DNA from: Clostridiales bacterium
Lineage (GTDB): Bacteria > Bacillota > Clostridia > Oscillospirales > Oscillospiraceae
DNA: 11,811 nt
Reading direction: 5' to 3'
Assembly (NCBI GenBank): GCA_902363045.1
Contig: CABIYX010000054.1
Coordinates: 1 to 11,811 of the forward strand
Shown: positions 1 through 6,783 of the stretch, piece after piece
How the letters are laid out: every line of letters begins with the position of its first letter
How positions within the stretch are numbered: the first letter of the stretch is position 1
Translations under genes and position numbers: made by a program
Notes under the pieces: generated by a model
Database searches by the model: none
Told to the model about the DNA's origin: nothing
Seen by the model: only the letters and a program-made list of their open reading frames with translations

Positions 1-21
1 CTCTTTTTAAATTTTTAACCT

Positions 22-75
22 CACCCGCAGAGCGGGTGGCTATTCCTTTCGCTTCCGCGAAAGTCGCTTAAGCGA
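22..75. repeat. Three consecutive short inverted repeats
   Basis: Three small perfect inverted repeats stand in a row: CACCCGC/GCGGGTG (22-38, loop AGA), CTTTCGC/GCGAAAG (46-63, loop TTCC) and the 12-bp palindrome TCGCTTAAGCGA (64-75). They precede the bidirectional terminator at 80-116, so nearly all of the first 116 bases can fold. No ORF is credible here. They may belong to the end of a gene beyond the left edge or be a structured intergenic relic. The structures are read directly from the sequence; their function is unknown. Confidence 0.5.
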
Positions 76-79
76 GTTG

Positions 80-116
80 AAAAACTACTTCCCGCTTGTG
101 CGGGAAGTAGTTTTTT
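80..116. terminator. Bidirectional intrinsic terminator after dapB
   Basis: A perfect 16-bp stem, AAAAACTACTTCCCGC pairing with its complement at 100-115, closes a TTGT loop. A T run follows on the plus strand (111-116), and the A run at 80-84 gives a U tract on the minus strand. It lies 3 bp beyond the dapB stop codon, so it should end the asd-dapA-dapB transcript and also any transcript arriving from the left. Confidence 0.85.
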
Positions 117-118
117 GA

Positions 119-874
119 TTATTTTACCAGCTGGCTCATGTCATACAGACCCGGCGTCTTCACCGTCGCCATGAACTTGGCGGCCTCCACGGCCCCCTGG
201 GCGAAGATCTCCCGGGAGAGGGCGGTGTGGCGGATCTCCATGATCTCATCGTGTCCGGCAAAGATGATCTCATGCTCGCCCACGATGGTACCGCCTCGGA
301 CGGCGGAGATGCCGATTTCCTTTTTGTCCCGGGGCTGGCGGACGGAGTGGCGCTCAAAAACATACTCACTCTCATGCCCGCAGGCAGAGGCGGCCGCATC
401 GGCGATCATCAGGGCGGTGCCGCTGGGGGCATCCACCTTACGGCGGTGGTGCCGCTCCACGATCTCAATGTCGTAGCTGTCCCCCAGCACGGAAGCGGCT
501 TTCTTGACCAGCTCCAGCAGCACATTGATGCCCAGGGACATATTGGCGGAGCGGAAGATGGGGACCTCCAGGGCGGCGGCGCCGATCTGGGCCACCTGCT
601 CCGGGGTGTAGCCGGTGGTGGCCAGCACCAGCGGGGTCCCGGTGCGTCTGGCGAAGTCCAGCAGGCCGTCCAGCGCGGCGGGGGAGGAGAAGTCGATGAC
701 CGCGTCCGCCTCGCCGGTGAACTGGCTGGGGGAGGAGTACACCGGAAACTCCCGGTCACTGCTGCCCAGCACATCAAAGCCCGCCGCCACCTGCACCGCC
801 GGGTCGGCAGCGCAGATGGACTCCACCACGCGGCCCATGTGGCCGCTGCATCCGGAAATGATTATCTTCAGCAT
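119..874 (-). CDS. dapB: 4-hydroxy-tetrahydrodipicolinate reductase
   Basis: This cytoplasmic enzyme reduces the dehydrated DapA product to tetrahydrodipicolinate with NAD(P)H, the second committed step to diaminopimelate and lysine. The 251-aa protein has the N-terminal Rossmann nucleotide loop GCSGHMG (residues 8-14). It also has the family signature ERHHRRKVDAPSGTA (140-154), holding the expected catalytic His142 and Lys146 and the substrate-binding SGT (151-153). Its length is normal for the Gram-positive form. The ATG start is preceded by a GGAAGG site 9 nt upstream. The gene begins 16 nt after the dapA stop and must be co-transcribed with it. The neighbouring genes asd and dapA agree with the assignment. 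Nothing is truncated or missing. Confidence 0.96.
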   Translation of the reverse strand: MLKIIISGCSGHMGRVVESICAADPAVQVAAGFDVLGSSDREFPVYSSPSQFTGEADAVIDFSSPAALDGLLDFARRTGTPLVLATTGYTPEQVAQIGAAALEVPIFRSANMSLGINVLLELVKKAASVLGDSYDIEIVERHHRRKVDAPSGTALMIADAAASACGHESEYVFERHSVRQPRDKKEIGISAVRGGTIVGEHEIIFAGHDEIMEIRHTALSREIFAQGAVEAAKFMATVKTPGLYDMSQLVK

Positions 875-890
875 GACAGGTTACCTTCCT

Positions 891-1778
891 TTACAGCAGT
901 CCCTTTGCCTGCATAGCGGCGCGCAGACGGGCCTTGTTCTTCTCCTCCATCTCGCACAGGGGGAGACGTACGGGGCCAGCCTCCATGCCCAGAAGGTTCA
1001 GCGCCTCCTTCACCGGGATGGGGTTGACATCACAGAACAGAGCATCGATCAGGTCCATGTACTCGATCTGGAGCTTGGAGGCGGAGGCGAAGTCGTTGTC
1101 CAGACACAGGTGGGTCATCTTCACCATGACCTCGGGGATGATGTTGGAGGCCACAGAGATCACGCCCTTGGCCCCCAGGGACATCATGGGCACCACCTGG
1201 TCATCATTGCCCGACCAGATGTAGAAGTCATCGCCGCACAGATGGCGGGTATGTGCCAGGAGGGAGAAGTTTCCGCTGGCCTCCTTGACGCCGTTGATCT
1301 TGGGGTTCTGAGACAGCACCTGATAGGTCTCCGCCGTGAAGGAGACGCCGGTACGGCTGGGCACGTTATAGAGGATCACCGGCAGGTCCACCCGGTCGGC
1401 GATGTACTCATAGTGCTTGATCAGTCCGGCCTGGCTGCACTTGTTGTAGTAGGGGGTGACGTGGAGCAGGGCGTCAGCCCCGGAGTCCTGGGCGTGGAGG
1501 GAGAGGTAGACGGCGGCGGTGGTGTCGTTGCTCCCCGCGCCGGCGATGACCTTTACCCGGTGATCGACCCGCTTGACGCAGTACTCCACGGCGGCGATGT
1601 GCTCCCGAATGGTCATGGTGGCCGACTCGCCGGTGGTGCCGCAGACGCAGATGGCGTCCACGCCGCCGGCGATCTGCGCGTCAATAAGGCGGCCGAAGGC
1701 GTCGTAGTTGATGGTACCGCTGGCGTCGAAGGGAGTGGCGATGGCCACACAGTTTCCGGTAAAGACAGGAGTTCGCAT
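891..1778 (-). CDS. dapA: 4-hydroxy-tetrahydrodipicolinate synthase
   Basis: This enzyme condenses pyruvate with aspartate semialdehyde through a Schiff base, the branch point to diaminopimelate and lysine. The 295-aa TIM-barrel protein shows GTTGES (47-52), holding the Thr pair of the proton relay, and TPYYN (108-112). It also has YNVPSRTG (137-144) with the catalytic Tyr137, and GVKEASG (163-169) with the Schiff-base Lys165. The ATG at 1778 is chosen because an AAAGGG Shine-Dalgarno lies 8 nt upstream; an in-frame GTG at 1787 would overlap that site. It sits between asd and dapB on the same strand. It is separated from asd by about 330 bp of repeat DNA, so its expression relative to asd may differ from that of a tight operon. 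Confidence 0.96.
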   Translation of the reverse strand: MRTPVFTGNCVAIATPFDASGTINYDAFGRLIDAQIAGGVDAICVCGTTGESATMTIREHIAAVEYCVKRVDHRVKVIAGAGSNDTTAAVYLSLHAQDSGADALLHVTPYYNKCSQAGLIKHYEYIADRVDLPVILYNVPSRTGVSFTAETYQVLSQNPKINGVKEASGNFSLLAHTRHLCGDDFYIWSGNDDQVVPMMSLGAKGVISVASNIIPEVMVKMTHLCLDNDFASASKLQIEYMDLIDALFCDVNPIPVKEALNLLGMEAGPVRLPLCEMEEKNKARLRAAMQAKGLL

Positions 1779-1797
1779 AAAAAGCACCCTTTCTTTG

Positions 1798-1829
1798 AGT
1801 TAGGAATTAGAAGTTAGGAATTAGGAATT
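1798..1829. repeat. Heptanucleotide array A
   Basis: Four tandem 7-mers (AGTTAGG, AATTAGA, AGTTAGG, AATTAGG) end in AATT. The array lies about 10 bp upstream of the dapA ribosome-binding site. It is a short tandemly repeated sequence with period 7, also present as array B in direct orientation and array C in inverted orientation. Confidence 0.85.
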
Positions 1830-1929
1830 TTATGCCGGACGGCTTGGTAATTTTGCAAATCAGGAGTTAGAAACTCGGAGCCTCGGCGTTCGGTGCGGAC
1901 AGACTGCTTGGCGTTCGATCCACGCTTTG

Positions 1930-1961
1930 AATTAGGAATTAGAAGTTAGGAATTAGGAATT
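1930..1961. repeat. Heptanucleotide array B
   Basis: The second direct-orientation array reads AATTAGG, AATTAGA, AGTTAGG, AATTAGG and then AATT. It is identical to array A except for one base in the first unit, and marks the start of the second copy of the duplicated unit. Confidence 0.85.
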
Positions 1962-2056
1962 TTTATGCCTGACAGCCTGACAATGTTACAGATCAGGAGT
2001 TAGAAGATGGGAGCTTTGGCGTTCGGCGCAGACAGCTTTCTTGTCTTTTGCCACAC

Positions 2057-2091
2057 AATTCCTAACTCCTAATTCCTCATTCCTAATTCCT
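2057..2091. repeat. Heptanucleotide array C, inverted
   Basis: Five 7-mers (AATTCCT, AACTCCT, AATTCCT, CATTCCT, AATTCCT) form the reverse complement of the array A/B motif. The array begins 16 bp past the asd stop. In an asd-dapA transcript, it could pair with array B (about 95 nt away) or array A (about 230 nt away). Confidence 0.85.
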
Positions 2092-2106
2092 CATGAGGCC
2101 GTGGTA

Positions 2107-3198
2107 TTACTTGCGGTCCATATAGCCCTCGGCGCACAGCAGCTCGGCCAGCAGGACCGCGCCTCCGGCGGCGCCCCGGAGGGTGTTGTGGCTCAGACCC
2201 ACAAACTTATAGTCGTACTGAGTGTCAGGACGCAGGCGGCCCAGAGAGATGGCCATGCCGCCCTCCAGCTCCCGGTCCAGCTTGGCCTGGGGACGGTCGG
2301 GCTCCTCAAAGTAGTGGAGGAACTGCTTGGGGGCGGAGGGGAGCCCCAGCTCCTGCGCGCGGCCCTTGAAGCCGGCCCAGTCGGCCTTGATCTGCTCCAT
2401 GGAGGGAGCCTCGCCCTGGAAGGAGACGAACACGGCGGCGGTGTGACCGTTGGACACGGGGACGCGGAGGCACTGGGCGGTGATGGCGGGGCCCGCGGCG
2501 TTCACAATTTTGCCGTTCTCCACCTTGCCCCAGACCTTCAGGGGCTCCTGCTCGCTCTTCTCCTCCTCGCCGCCGATGTAGGGGATCAGGTTATCCACCA
2601 TCTCGGGCCAGCGCTCGAAGGTCTTGCCCGCGCCGGAGATGGCCTGATAGGTACACACCAGCACCTTGTCGATCCCGTACTTCAGCAGGGGGTGCAGGGC
2701 GGGGGCGTAGGACTGGATGGAGCAGTTGGACTTGACGGCGATGAAGCCGCGCTGGGTGCCCAGGCGCTTGCGCTGGGCGGCGATGACCTCCAGGTGCTCC
2801 GGGTTCATCTCGGGCACCACCATGGGCACGTCCTCCGTCCAGCGGTGGGCGGAGTTGTTGGACACCACAGGGCACTCGGCCTTGGCGTAGCGCTCCTCCA
2901 GAGCGCGAATCTCGTCCTTCTTCATATCCACGGCGCAGAACACAAAGTCCACCATGCCTGCGATCTTTTCCACGTCAGCCTGGGCGTCCATCACCACAAG
3001 CTCCTTGGCCTCAGCGGGGATGGGGGTATCCATGGCCCAGCGGCCTGCCACGGCCTTCTCATAAGGCTGCCCGGCGGAGCGGGGGCTGGCGGCCAGGACG
3101 GTCAGCTGGAACCAGGGATGGTTCTCCATCAGGGTGACGAAGCGCTGACCCACCATGCCGGTGGCGCCGATGATACCTACTTTGTACTTCTTTTCCAT
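2107..3198 (-). CDS. asd: Aspartate-semialdehyde dehydrogenase
   Basis: This enzyme reduces aspartyl phosphate to aspartate semialdehyde with NADPH, feeding lysine/diaminopimelate and the threonine and methionine branches. The 363-aa protein has the N-terminal nucleotide-binding GATGMVGQRF (11-20). The active-site Cys159 lies in KSNCSIQ (156-162), and the catalytic His252 in VPVSNGHTA (246-254). The KSNCSIQ context resembles the archaeal/fungal-type subfamily more than the classical bacterial one. ATG 3198 is preferred because GGAGGT lies 8 nt upstream; the in-frame TTG at 3204 is too close to that site. It is the first gene of the asd-dapA-dapB series and follows a lysine riboswitch, so it should be repressed when lysine is abundant. 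Confidence 0.96.
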   Translation of the reverse strand: MEKKYKVGIIGATGMVGQRFVTLMENHPWFQLTVLAASPRSAGQPYEKAVAGRWAMDTPIPAEAKELVVMDAQADVEKIAGMVDFVFCAVDMKKDEIRALEERYAKAECPVVSNNSAHRWTEDVPMVVPEMNPEHLEVIAAQRKRLGTQRGFIAVKSNCSIQSYAPALHPLLKYGIDKVLVCTYQAISGAGKTFERWPEMVDNLIPYIGGEEEKSEQEPLKVWGKVENGKIVNAAGPAITAQCLRVPVSNGHTAAVFVSFQGEAPSMEQIKADWAGFKGRAQELGLPSAPKQFLHYFEEPDRPQAKLDRELEGGMAISLGRLRPDTQYDYKFVGLSHNTLRGAAGGAVLLAELLCAEGYMDRK

Positions 3199-3280
3199 TT
3201 TCAACTACCTCCATAACAGCTCAGGGCCATTGTATGCCCCTCTGCCGAGATCGATGTGTCCCGGAAATCGTTTCCGCAAG

Positions 3281-3317
3281 AAAAAAAGAAATCAGCGGCT
3301 TTTCAAGCGGCTGATTT
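3281..3317 (-). terminator. Riboswitch-controlled intrinsic terminator
   Basis: Read on the minus strand, AAATCAGC pairs with GCTGATTT (3289-3317), extended by GCTT/AAGC past one mismatch, and is followed by a seven-U run (complement of 3281-3287). It stands about 80 nt before the asd start. Its 5' arm overlaps the antiterminator pairing partner at 3311-3321, so it is the expression platform of the lysine riboswitch. Confidence 0.88.
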
Positions 3318-3379
3318 TGTACTATAATGTCAGCTGAGGTCTGGCTTCAGACCGGCCGGCAAAATGTTTACAAAAGCAG
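3311..3379 (-). promoter_or_regulatory. Antiterminator of the lysine riboswitch
   Basis: On the minus-strand RNA, CUGCUUUUGUA (3379-3369), at the 3' edge of the aptamer, is complementary at 10 of 11 positions to UACAAAAUCAG (3321-3311). That second segment contains most of the terminator's 5' arm. Forming this helix would break the terminator; lysine binding would tie up the first segment in P1. A separate hairpin GGTCTG/CAGACC (3338-3353) lies in between. The complementarity is seen directly; the switch logic is known for this riboswitch class. Confidence 0.7.
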
Positions 3380-3552
3380 ACAGCGCTCCATCAGGGTACC
3401 ACCCTGATGACAGTCGAAAGGCTGTTGACCCGGCGACCAGGGCCCGCCCCCTCCGGGCAGGGGGGCCCTTCGGCGGCCTTCCCTTTGGGCGTGGATGGAC
3501 GGGAACCGGCTCCCTGGCCACGCTTACTGATGTCGGCCGCTACCTCTATCTT
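3374..3552 (-). promoter_or_regulatory. Lysine riboswitch (L box) aptamer
   Basis: The minus-strand leader of asd has the conserved lysine-riboswitch blocks in order. These are GATAGAGGTAGCGG near the 5' end, ATCAGTAAGCG, AAGGCCGCCGAAGG, GGTCGCCGGG, an ATCAGGG/CCCTGAT hairpin around 3390-3407, and the closing TGGAGCGCTGTCTG. The length of about 179 nt is typical for the class. P1 pairs AGATAG with CTGTCT. It is followed by an antiterminator and a terminator, so high lysine should stop transcription before asd. It shares the 0.4-kb intergenic region with the divergent SpoIID-like gene. Confidence 0.93.
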
Positions 3553-3568
3553 GCACAAACTTGGGTTT

Positions 3569-3597
3569 ATCCTATCATGTTTGCAAGCGGGTGTCAA
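3569..3597 (-). promoter_or_regulatory. Sigma-A-like promoter for the asd leader
   Basis: On the minus strand, a perfect TTGACA (3597-3592) is followed after 17 bp by TAGGAT (3574-3569). Transcription would begin near 3562, about 10 nt before the riboswitch aptamer. The -35 box lies only 27 bp from the start codon of the divergent SpoIID-like gene, inside its probable leader. Confidence 0.75.
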
Positions 3598-3623
3598 TAC
3601 GAAACAGAGAAATGGGAGATACG

Positions 3624-5333
3624 ATGAAGGGAATCTTTACACGGCTTGCCGCCGTTTTTCTGGCCGCGGCGCTGGTGACCCCGGCGGCACAGGCGGCCGG
3701 AACGGAGGCGGATCCGATCCAGGTGGGGCTGGCCTATGGCTCGGGCGCGCTGGTCAACGCCAACCTGGAGAACAACACCGGATACGGCGCCGGGTACCGG
3801 CTGGGCTACTTTGACCGGGACCTGGACTTTGTGGAGCTGGGCAGGACCGGCTCTAAAGAGACCAGGATCACCGTGGTCAAGGCCCAGAACACCTGGGTCA
3901 ACGGCTCCTCCTATGCCAATTCCGACAATGGCGGCGCGGTGATCGGAAGCTATCACCTCCAGGTGGAGACCTGCGCCTCCTATGAGGAGGCGGCCCGGGC
4001 GGCGGAGGACTACCGGGACGGCTTTCCCGCCTGGATCGACGGGGAGTACCAGGTCCGAAGCGGGGCCTACGCCACCCGGGAGGAGGCTGAGGACGCCCAG
4101 AGCCGCCTGGGGGAGGGGACCATCGTTGGGACCAGCAGCTATGGGGTGAACGTGACCCGGACGGGGACGGACGAGATCCTGTTCCAGTTTGACGGCGGGG
4201 ACGGCCTGGCCCTTGGCGTGCTGCCCGACGTCACCGGAGAGGATGAGGTCCGCACCTGGTTCAAGGGCAACCGCTATTACGGCGGGTTCCGCTATGAGCG
4301 CATCGGCGGCGGGGACCTGACCGTGGTGAACATCGTGGACCTGGAGACCTATCTCAAGGGCGTGATCCCTTACGAGATGAGCAACAGCTGGCCCCTGGAG
4401 GCCCTGAAGGTCCAGGCGGTGTGCGCCCGCAGCTATGCCTACAACAACCTCCGCAGCAGCCGGCACACATCCTATCACTTCGATGTGTGCAACACCACCG
4501 ACTGTCAGGTCTACTACGGGGCCGGTCCCAACAATGCCAGCTATCAGGCCAATGACCGCACCGACCGGGCGGTGGAAGAGACGGCGGGGGAGTACGCCCG
4601 GTATGACGGACAGGTCATCGAGGCGTTCTACTCCTCCAGCCACGGCGGAGCCAGTGAGAGCGTCTACCATGTTTGGGGCTCCTCCCTGGAGGACTACCCC
4701 TACCTGAAGGGCGTGACCGACCCCTATGAGGCGGACCTGAGCGGAAAAAATCCCTATTCCTCCTGGACGGTGTCCTATTCGGAGGAGGAGCTGGTACAGC
4801 AGCTCCTCTCCAAGGGGTACGCCGCCGGGAGCGGGATCGACTCCCTGGAGCTCACCTACTCTGAGCTGGGGAACGTGATCCAGGTCAAGGTGTTCTATGA
4901 AAACGGACAGAGCAACACCCTGAAGCCGGAGAAGATCCGGAGCGCCTTCGGGGTCCCGTCCATCCGCTTCACGGTCAACGGGAAGGCGGCCGGCTCCGGG
5001 GGCCAGAGCGGGAGCGGCGGAGCGCTGGACCCGGGAAAGGACTACTTTGTCATCAGCGGCGGCGGGACCGTCTCCCAGGTATCTGGGGAGAAGCTGTATT
5101 CCATTTCCGGCTCCGGCAATATCCGCCCGGTGGAGGAGGCGGGGGAGGGAGGCTCCCCGGACGTCCCCTCCGGCACGCGGGTAACGGTGCACGGCGGGAG
5201 CTTCACCTTCCAGGGCTCCGGAAACGGGCATCAGCTGGGCCTGAGCCAGTACGGTGCGTGGGCCATGGCGGAGCGCGGCTTTTCCTATGATGAGATCATT
5301 GAATTTTACTATCCCGGCGCCGTGGTGCGGTGA
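3624..5333 (+). CDS. Secreted SpoIID/LytB-domain protein
   Basis: This is a 569-aa exported protein related to SpoIID, the lytic transglycosylase that cleaves peptidoglycan during engulfment, and to the LytB amidase enhancer. A signal peptide (Lys2, hydrophobic 5-20, AQA cleavage context near 22-25) starts it. Residues about 115-165 look like a SPOR-type repeat (YQVRSGAYATREEAEDAQSRL region). The SpoIID core begins near 185. It holds YLKGVIPYEMSNSWPLEALK (243-262), with Glu251 at the place of the catalytic Glu of SpoIID, and SSSHGG (337-342). The C-terminal GHQLGLSQYGAWAMAERG (535-552) and YDEIIEFYYPG (555-565) end the domain. A Gly/Ser-rich linker (456-467) interrupts it. ATG 3624 is chosen over an upstream in-frame start (3561) because it alone begins with the signal peptide; GGGAG lies about 5-6 nt before it. 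It is larger than classical SpoIID (about 340 aa), so it is better called a SpoIID-family protein than SpoIID itself. Confidence 0.88.
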   Translation: MKGIFTRLAAVFLAAALVTPAAQAAGTEADPIQVGLAYGSGALVNANLENNTGYGAGYRLGYFDRDLDFVELGRTGSKETRITVVKAQNTWVNGSSYANSDNGGAVIGSYHLQVETCASYEEAARAAEDYRDGFPAWIDGEYQVRSGAYATREEAEDAQSRLGEGTIVGTSSYGVNVTRTGTDEILFQFDGGDGLALGVLPDVTGEDEVRTWFKGNRYYGGFRYERIGGGDLTVVNIVDLETYLKGVIPYEMSNSWPLEALKVQAVCARSYAYNNLRSSRHTSYHFDVCNTTDCQVYYGAGPNNASYQANDRTDRAVEETAGEYARYDGQVIEAFYSSSHGGASESVYHVWGSSLEDYPYLKGVTDPYEADLSGKNPYSSWTVSYSEEELVQQLLSKGYAAGSGIDSLELTYSELGNVIQVKVFYENGQSNTLKPEKIRSAFGVPSIRFTVNGKAAGSGGQSGSGGALDPGKDYFVISGGGTVSQVSGEKLYSISGSGNIRPVEEAGEGGSPDVPSGTRVTVHGGSFTFQGSGNGHQLGLSQYGAWAMAERGFSYDEIIEFYYPGAVVR

Positions 5334-5361
5334 GCCGGACGGACAGAAAGGCGTATGACCA

Positions 5362-6414
5362 TTGAAAACCTCAGATTTTGATTTTTACCTTCCGGAGGAG
5401 CTGATCGCTCAGACCCCTCTGGAGCGCCGGGACACCTCCCGGCTCCTGACCCTGGACAAGCAGACCGGAAAGACCACCCACCGGCATTTTTATGAGCTGC
5501 CCCAGCTGCTGCGGCCGGGGGACTGCCTGGTGCTGAACAACTCCCGGGTGCTGCCCGCCCGGCTGATCGGACACCGCCTCCCCGGGGGCGGCGCCTGCGA
5601 GGTGCTGCTGCTGACCGACAAGGGAGACGGCCTCTGGGAGTGTCTGGTCCGCCCGGGCCGGAAGCTGAAGCCGGGGGCCCAGGTGTCCTTCGGCGAGGGA
5701 CGCCTCACCGCCACGGTGGAGGCGGAGGTGTCCGGCGGGAACCGTCTGGTGCGCTTCCACTACCAGGGGATCTTTTTGGAGGTGCTGGAGGAGCTGGGCA
5801 AAATGCCCCTGCCGCCCTACATCAAGGAGGAGCTTCAGGACAACGAGCGGTATCAGACCGTCTATTCCAAGATCAACGGCTCCGCCGCCGCCCCCACCGC
5901 CGGGCTGCACTTCACCCCGGAGCTGCTCCGGCAGATCCAGGAGATGGGGGTCAAGCTGTGCTATGTCACCCTCCATGTGGGGCTGGGCACCTTCCGGCCG
6001 GTGAAGGCGGAGGACATCTCGGAGCACGAGATGCACTCGGAATACTGCATGATCCCGGAGGAGACCGCCCGGACCATCAATGAGACCAAGCGGAACGGCG
6101 GCCGGGTGATCTGCGTGGGGACCACCTCCTGCCGGACGGTGGAGAGCTTTGCCGCAGAGGACGGGACGTTGAAGGAGTCGGCGGGCTGGACCAGCATCTT
6201 CATCTATCCCGGCTACCGCTTCAAGGTGCTGGACGCCCTGATCACCAACTTCCACCTGCCCCAGTCCACCCTGATCATGCTGGTGTCCGCCCTGGCCGGG
6301 CGGGAGCACGTTCTGGCCGCCTATGAGGAGGCGGTGAAGGAACGCTACCGCTTCTTCAGCTTTGGCGACGCCATGTTCATTGGAGACCAGATACCGAACT
6401 TGTCAGAGGGCTGA
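5362..6414 (+). CDS. queA: S-adenosylmethionine:tRNA ribosyltransferase-isomerase
   Basis: QueA transfers and isomerises the ribosyl group of SAM onto preQ1-modified tRNA to form epoxyqueuosine. The 350-aa protein shows the family marks: [21 protein letters not shown] (from residue 6), [13 protein letters not shown] (58-70), [11 protein letters not shown] (175-185), [11 protein letters not shown] (204-214) and [15 protein letters not shown] (296-310). The start is a TTG at 5362, with AAAGG 10 nt upstream. It is preferred because the protein then begins exactly where family members begin and no in-frame ATG is available. It follows the SpoIID-like gene by 28 nt and is probably co-transcribed. 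Its functional partner tgt lies 0.9 kb downstream, beyond a toxin-antitoxin module. Confidence 0.95.
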   Translation: MKTSDFDFYLPEELIAQTPLERRDTSRLLTLDKQTGKTTHRHFYELPQLLRPGDCLVLNNSRVLPARLIGHRLPGGGACEVLLLTDKGDGLWECLVRPGRKLKPGAQVSFGEGRLTATVEAEVSGGNRLVRFHYQGIFLEVLEELGKMPLPPYIKEELQDNERYQTVYSKINGSAAAPTAGLHFTPELLRQIQEMGVKLCYVTLHVGLGTFRPVKAEDISEHEMHSEYCMIPEETARTINETKRNGGRVICVGTTSCRTVESFAAEDGTLKESAGWTSIFIYPGYRFKVLDALITNFHLPQSTLIMLVSALAGREHVLAAYEEAVKERYRFFSFGDAMFIGDQIPNLSEG

Positions 6415-6436
6415 TAGCTGGCGAGTTTGCCAAATT

Positions 6437-6479
6437 ATATGTATATCATATTGACAACTGGGCAAAAATTGCGTATAGT
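6437..6479 (+). promoter_or_regulatory. Promoter and operator-like palindrome of the toxin-antitoxin pair
   Basis: TTGACA (6451-6456) and TATAGT (6474-6479) with a 17-bp spacer form a near-consensus sigma-A promoter. An inverted repeat ATATG-TATAT-CATAT (6437-6451) ends on the first base of the -35 box. This is a plausible site for autorepression by the RHH antitoxin, as is usual for DinJ/RelB modules. The promoter call is strong; the operator role is inferred. Confidence 0.75.
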
Positions 6480-6504
6480 AAGGATAAGAAAGGAGTGACC
6501 TCAA

Positions 6505-6783
6505 ATGGCGAAAGTATCGACAAGCATTTCCCTGGACGCCGATGTGAAGGCGAAGGCCCAGGAGCTGTTCGCAGACTTTGGAATGGATCTGTCCACCGCG
6601 ATCAATATTTTTCTGCGTCAGTCTATCAGAGAGAACTGTATCCCCTTCAGCATACAGCGCGAGGTTCCCAATGCAGATACCATCGCAGCCATGAAAGAAG
6701 CTGAAGATATGGTGAACCACCCTGAGAAATATGAAACCTTCAGCAGCATGGATGATTTAATGAGGGCGCTGAATGAAGTATGA
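6505..6783 (+). CDS. RelB/DinJ-family antitoxin
   Basis: This 92-aa protein has an N-terminal ribbon-helix-helix segment: a VSTSISLD strand (4-11), a helix DADVKAKAQELFADFGMD (11-28), then LSTAINIFLRQSIRENCIPF (29-48), the typical RelB/DinJ pattern. The C-terminal half is charged and probably wraps the toxin. An AAAGGAG site (6489-6495) lies 9 nt before the ATG. It overlaps the downstream toxin gene by 11 nt, the normal arrangement for translational coupling. It should neutralise the YafQ-like nuclease and repress the shared promoter. The assignment to the family is firm from sequence; the exact subtype is by resemblance to DinJ. Confidence 0.9.
   Translation: MAKVSTSISLDADVKAKAQELFADFGMDLSTAINIFLRQSIRENCIPFSIQREVPNADTIAAMKEAEDMVNHPEKYETFSSMDDLMRALNEV

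Larger units (their letters stand above)
1798..2056. repeat. Duplicated ~130-bp non-coding unit between asd and dapA
   Basis: This is the gene-free stretch between dapA and asd. It contains two diverged direct copies, about 1798-1929 and 1930-2056. Each starts with a heptanucleotide array, then ATGCC.GAC, then ATCAGGAGTTAGAA (1859-1872 and 1992-2005), then GGCGTTCGG followed by a GACAG tract (from 1885 and 2018). The offset between copies is 132-133 bp throughout, so this is one tandem duplication and not a chance collection of short repeats. No coding potential or convincing promoter was seen in it. Confidence 0.75.

Noticed and set aside
615..1817. 400-codon plus-strand frame across dapB and dapA
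   Set aside because: It overlaps two certain genes on the other strand and reads as Val/Gly/His-rich shadow sequence.
1798..2091. CRISPR array
   Set aside because: The repeats are 7-mers without uniform spacers, and the larger unit occurs only twice with similar contents; no cas genes are present.
2041..3216. 391-codon plus-strand frame across asd
   Set aside because: It is antisense to a complete asd with all catalytic residues and has no domain of its own.
3594..5231. 545-codon open frame on the minus strand across the SpoIID-like gene
   Set aside because: It is a shadow of the plus-strand gene, with low-complexity composition and no motifs; it also runs against the asd promoter context.
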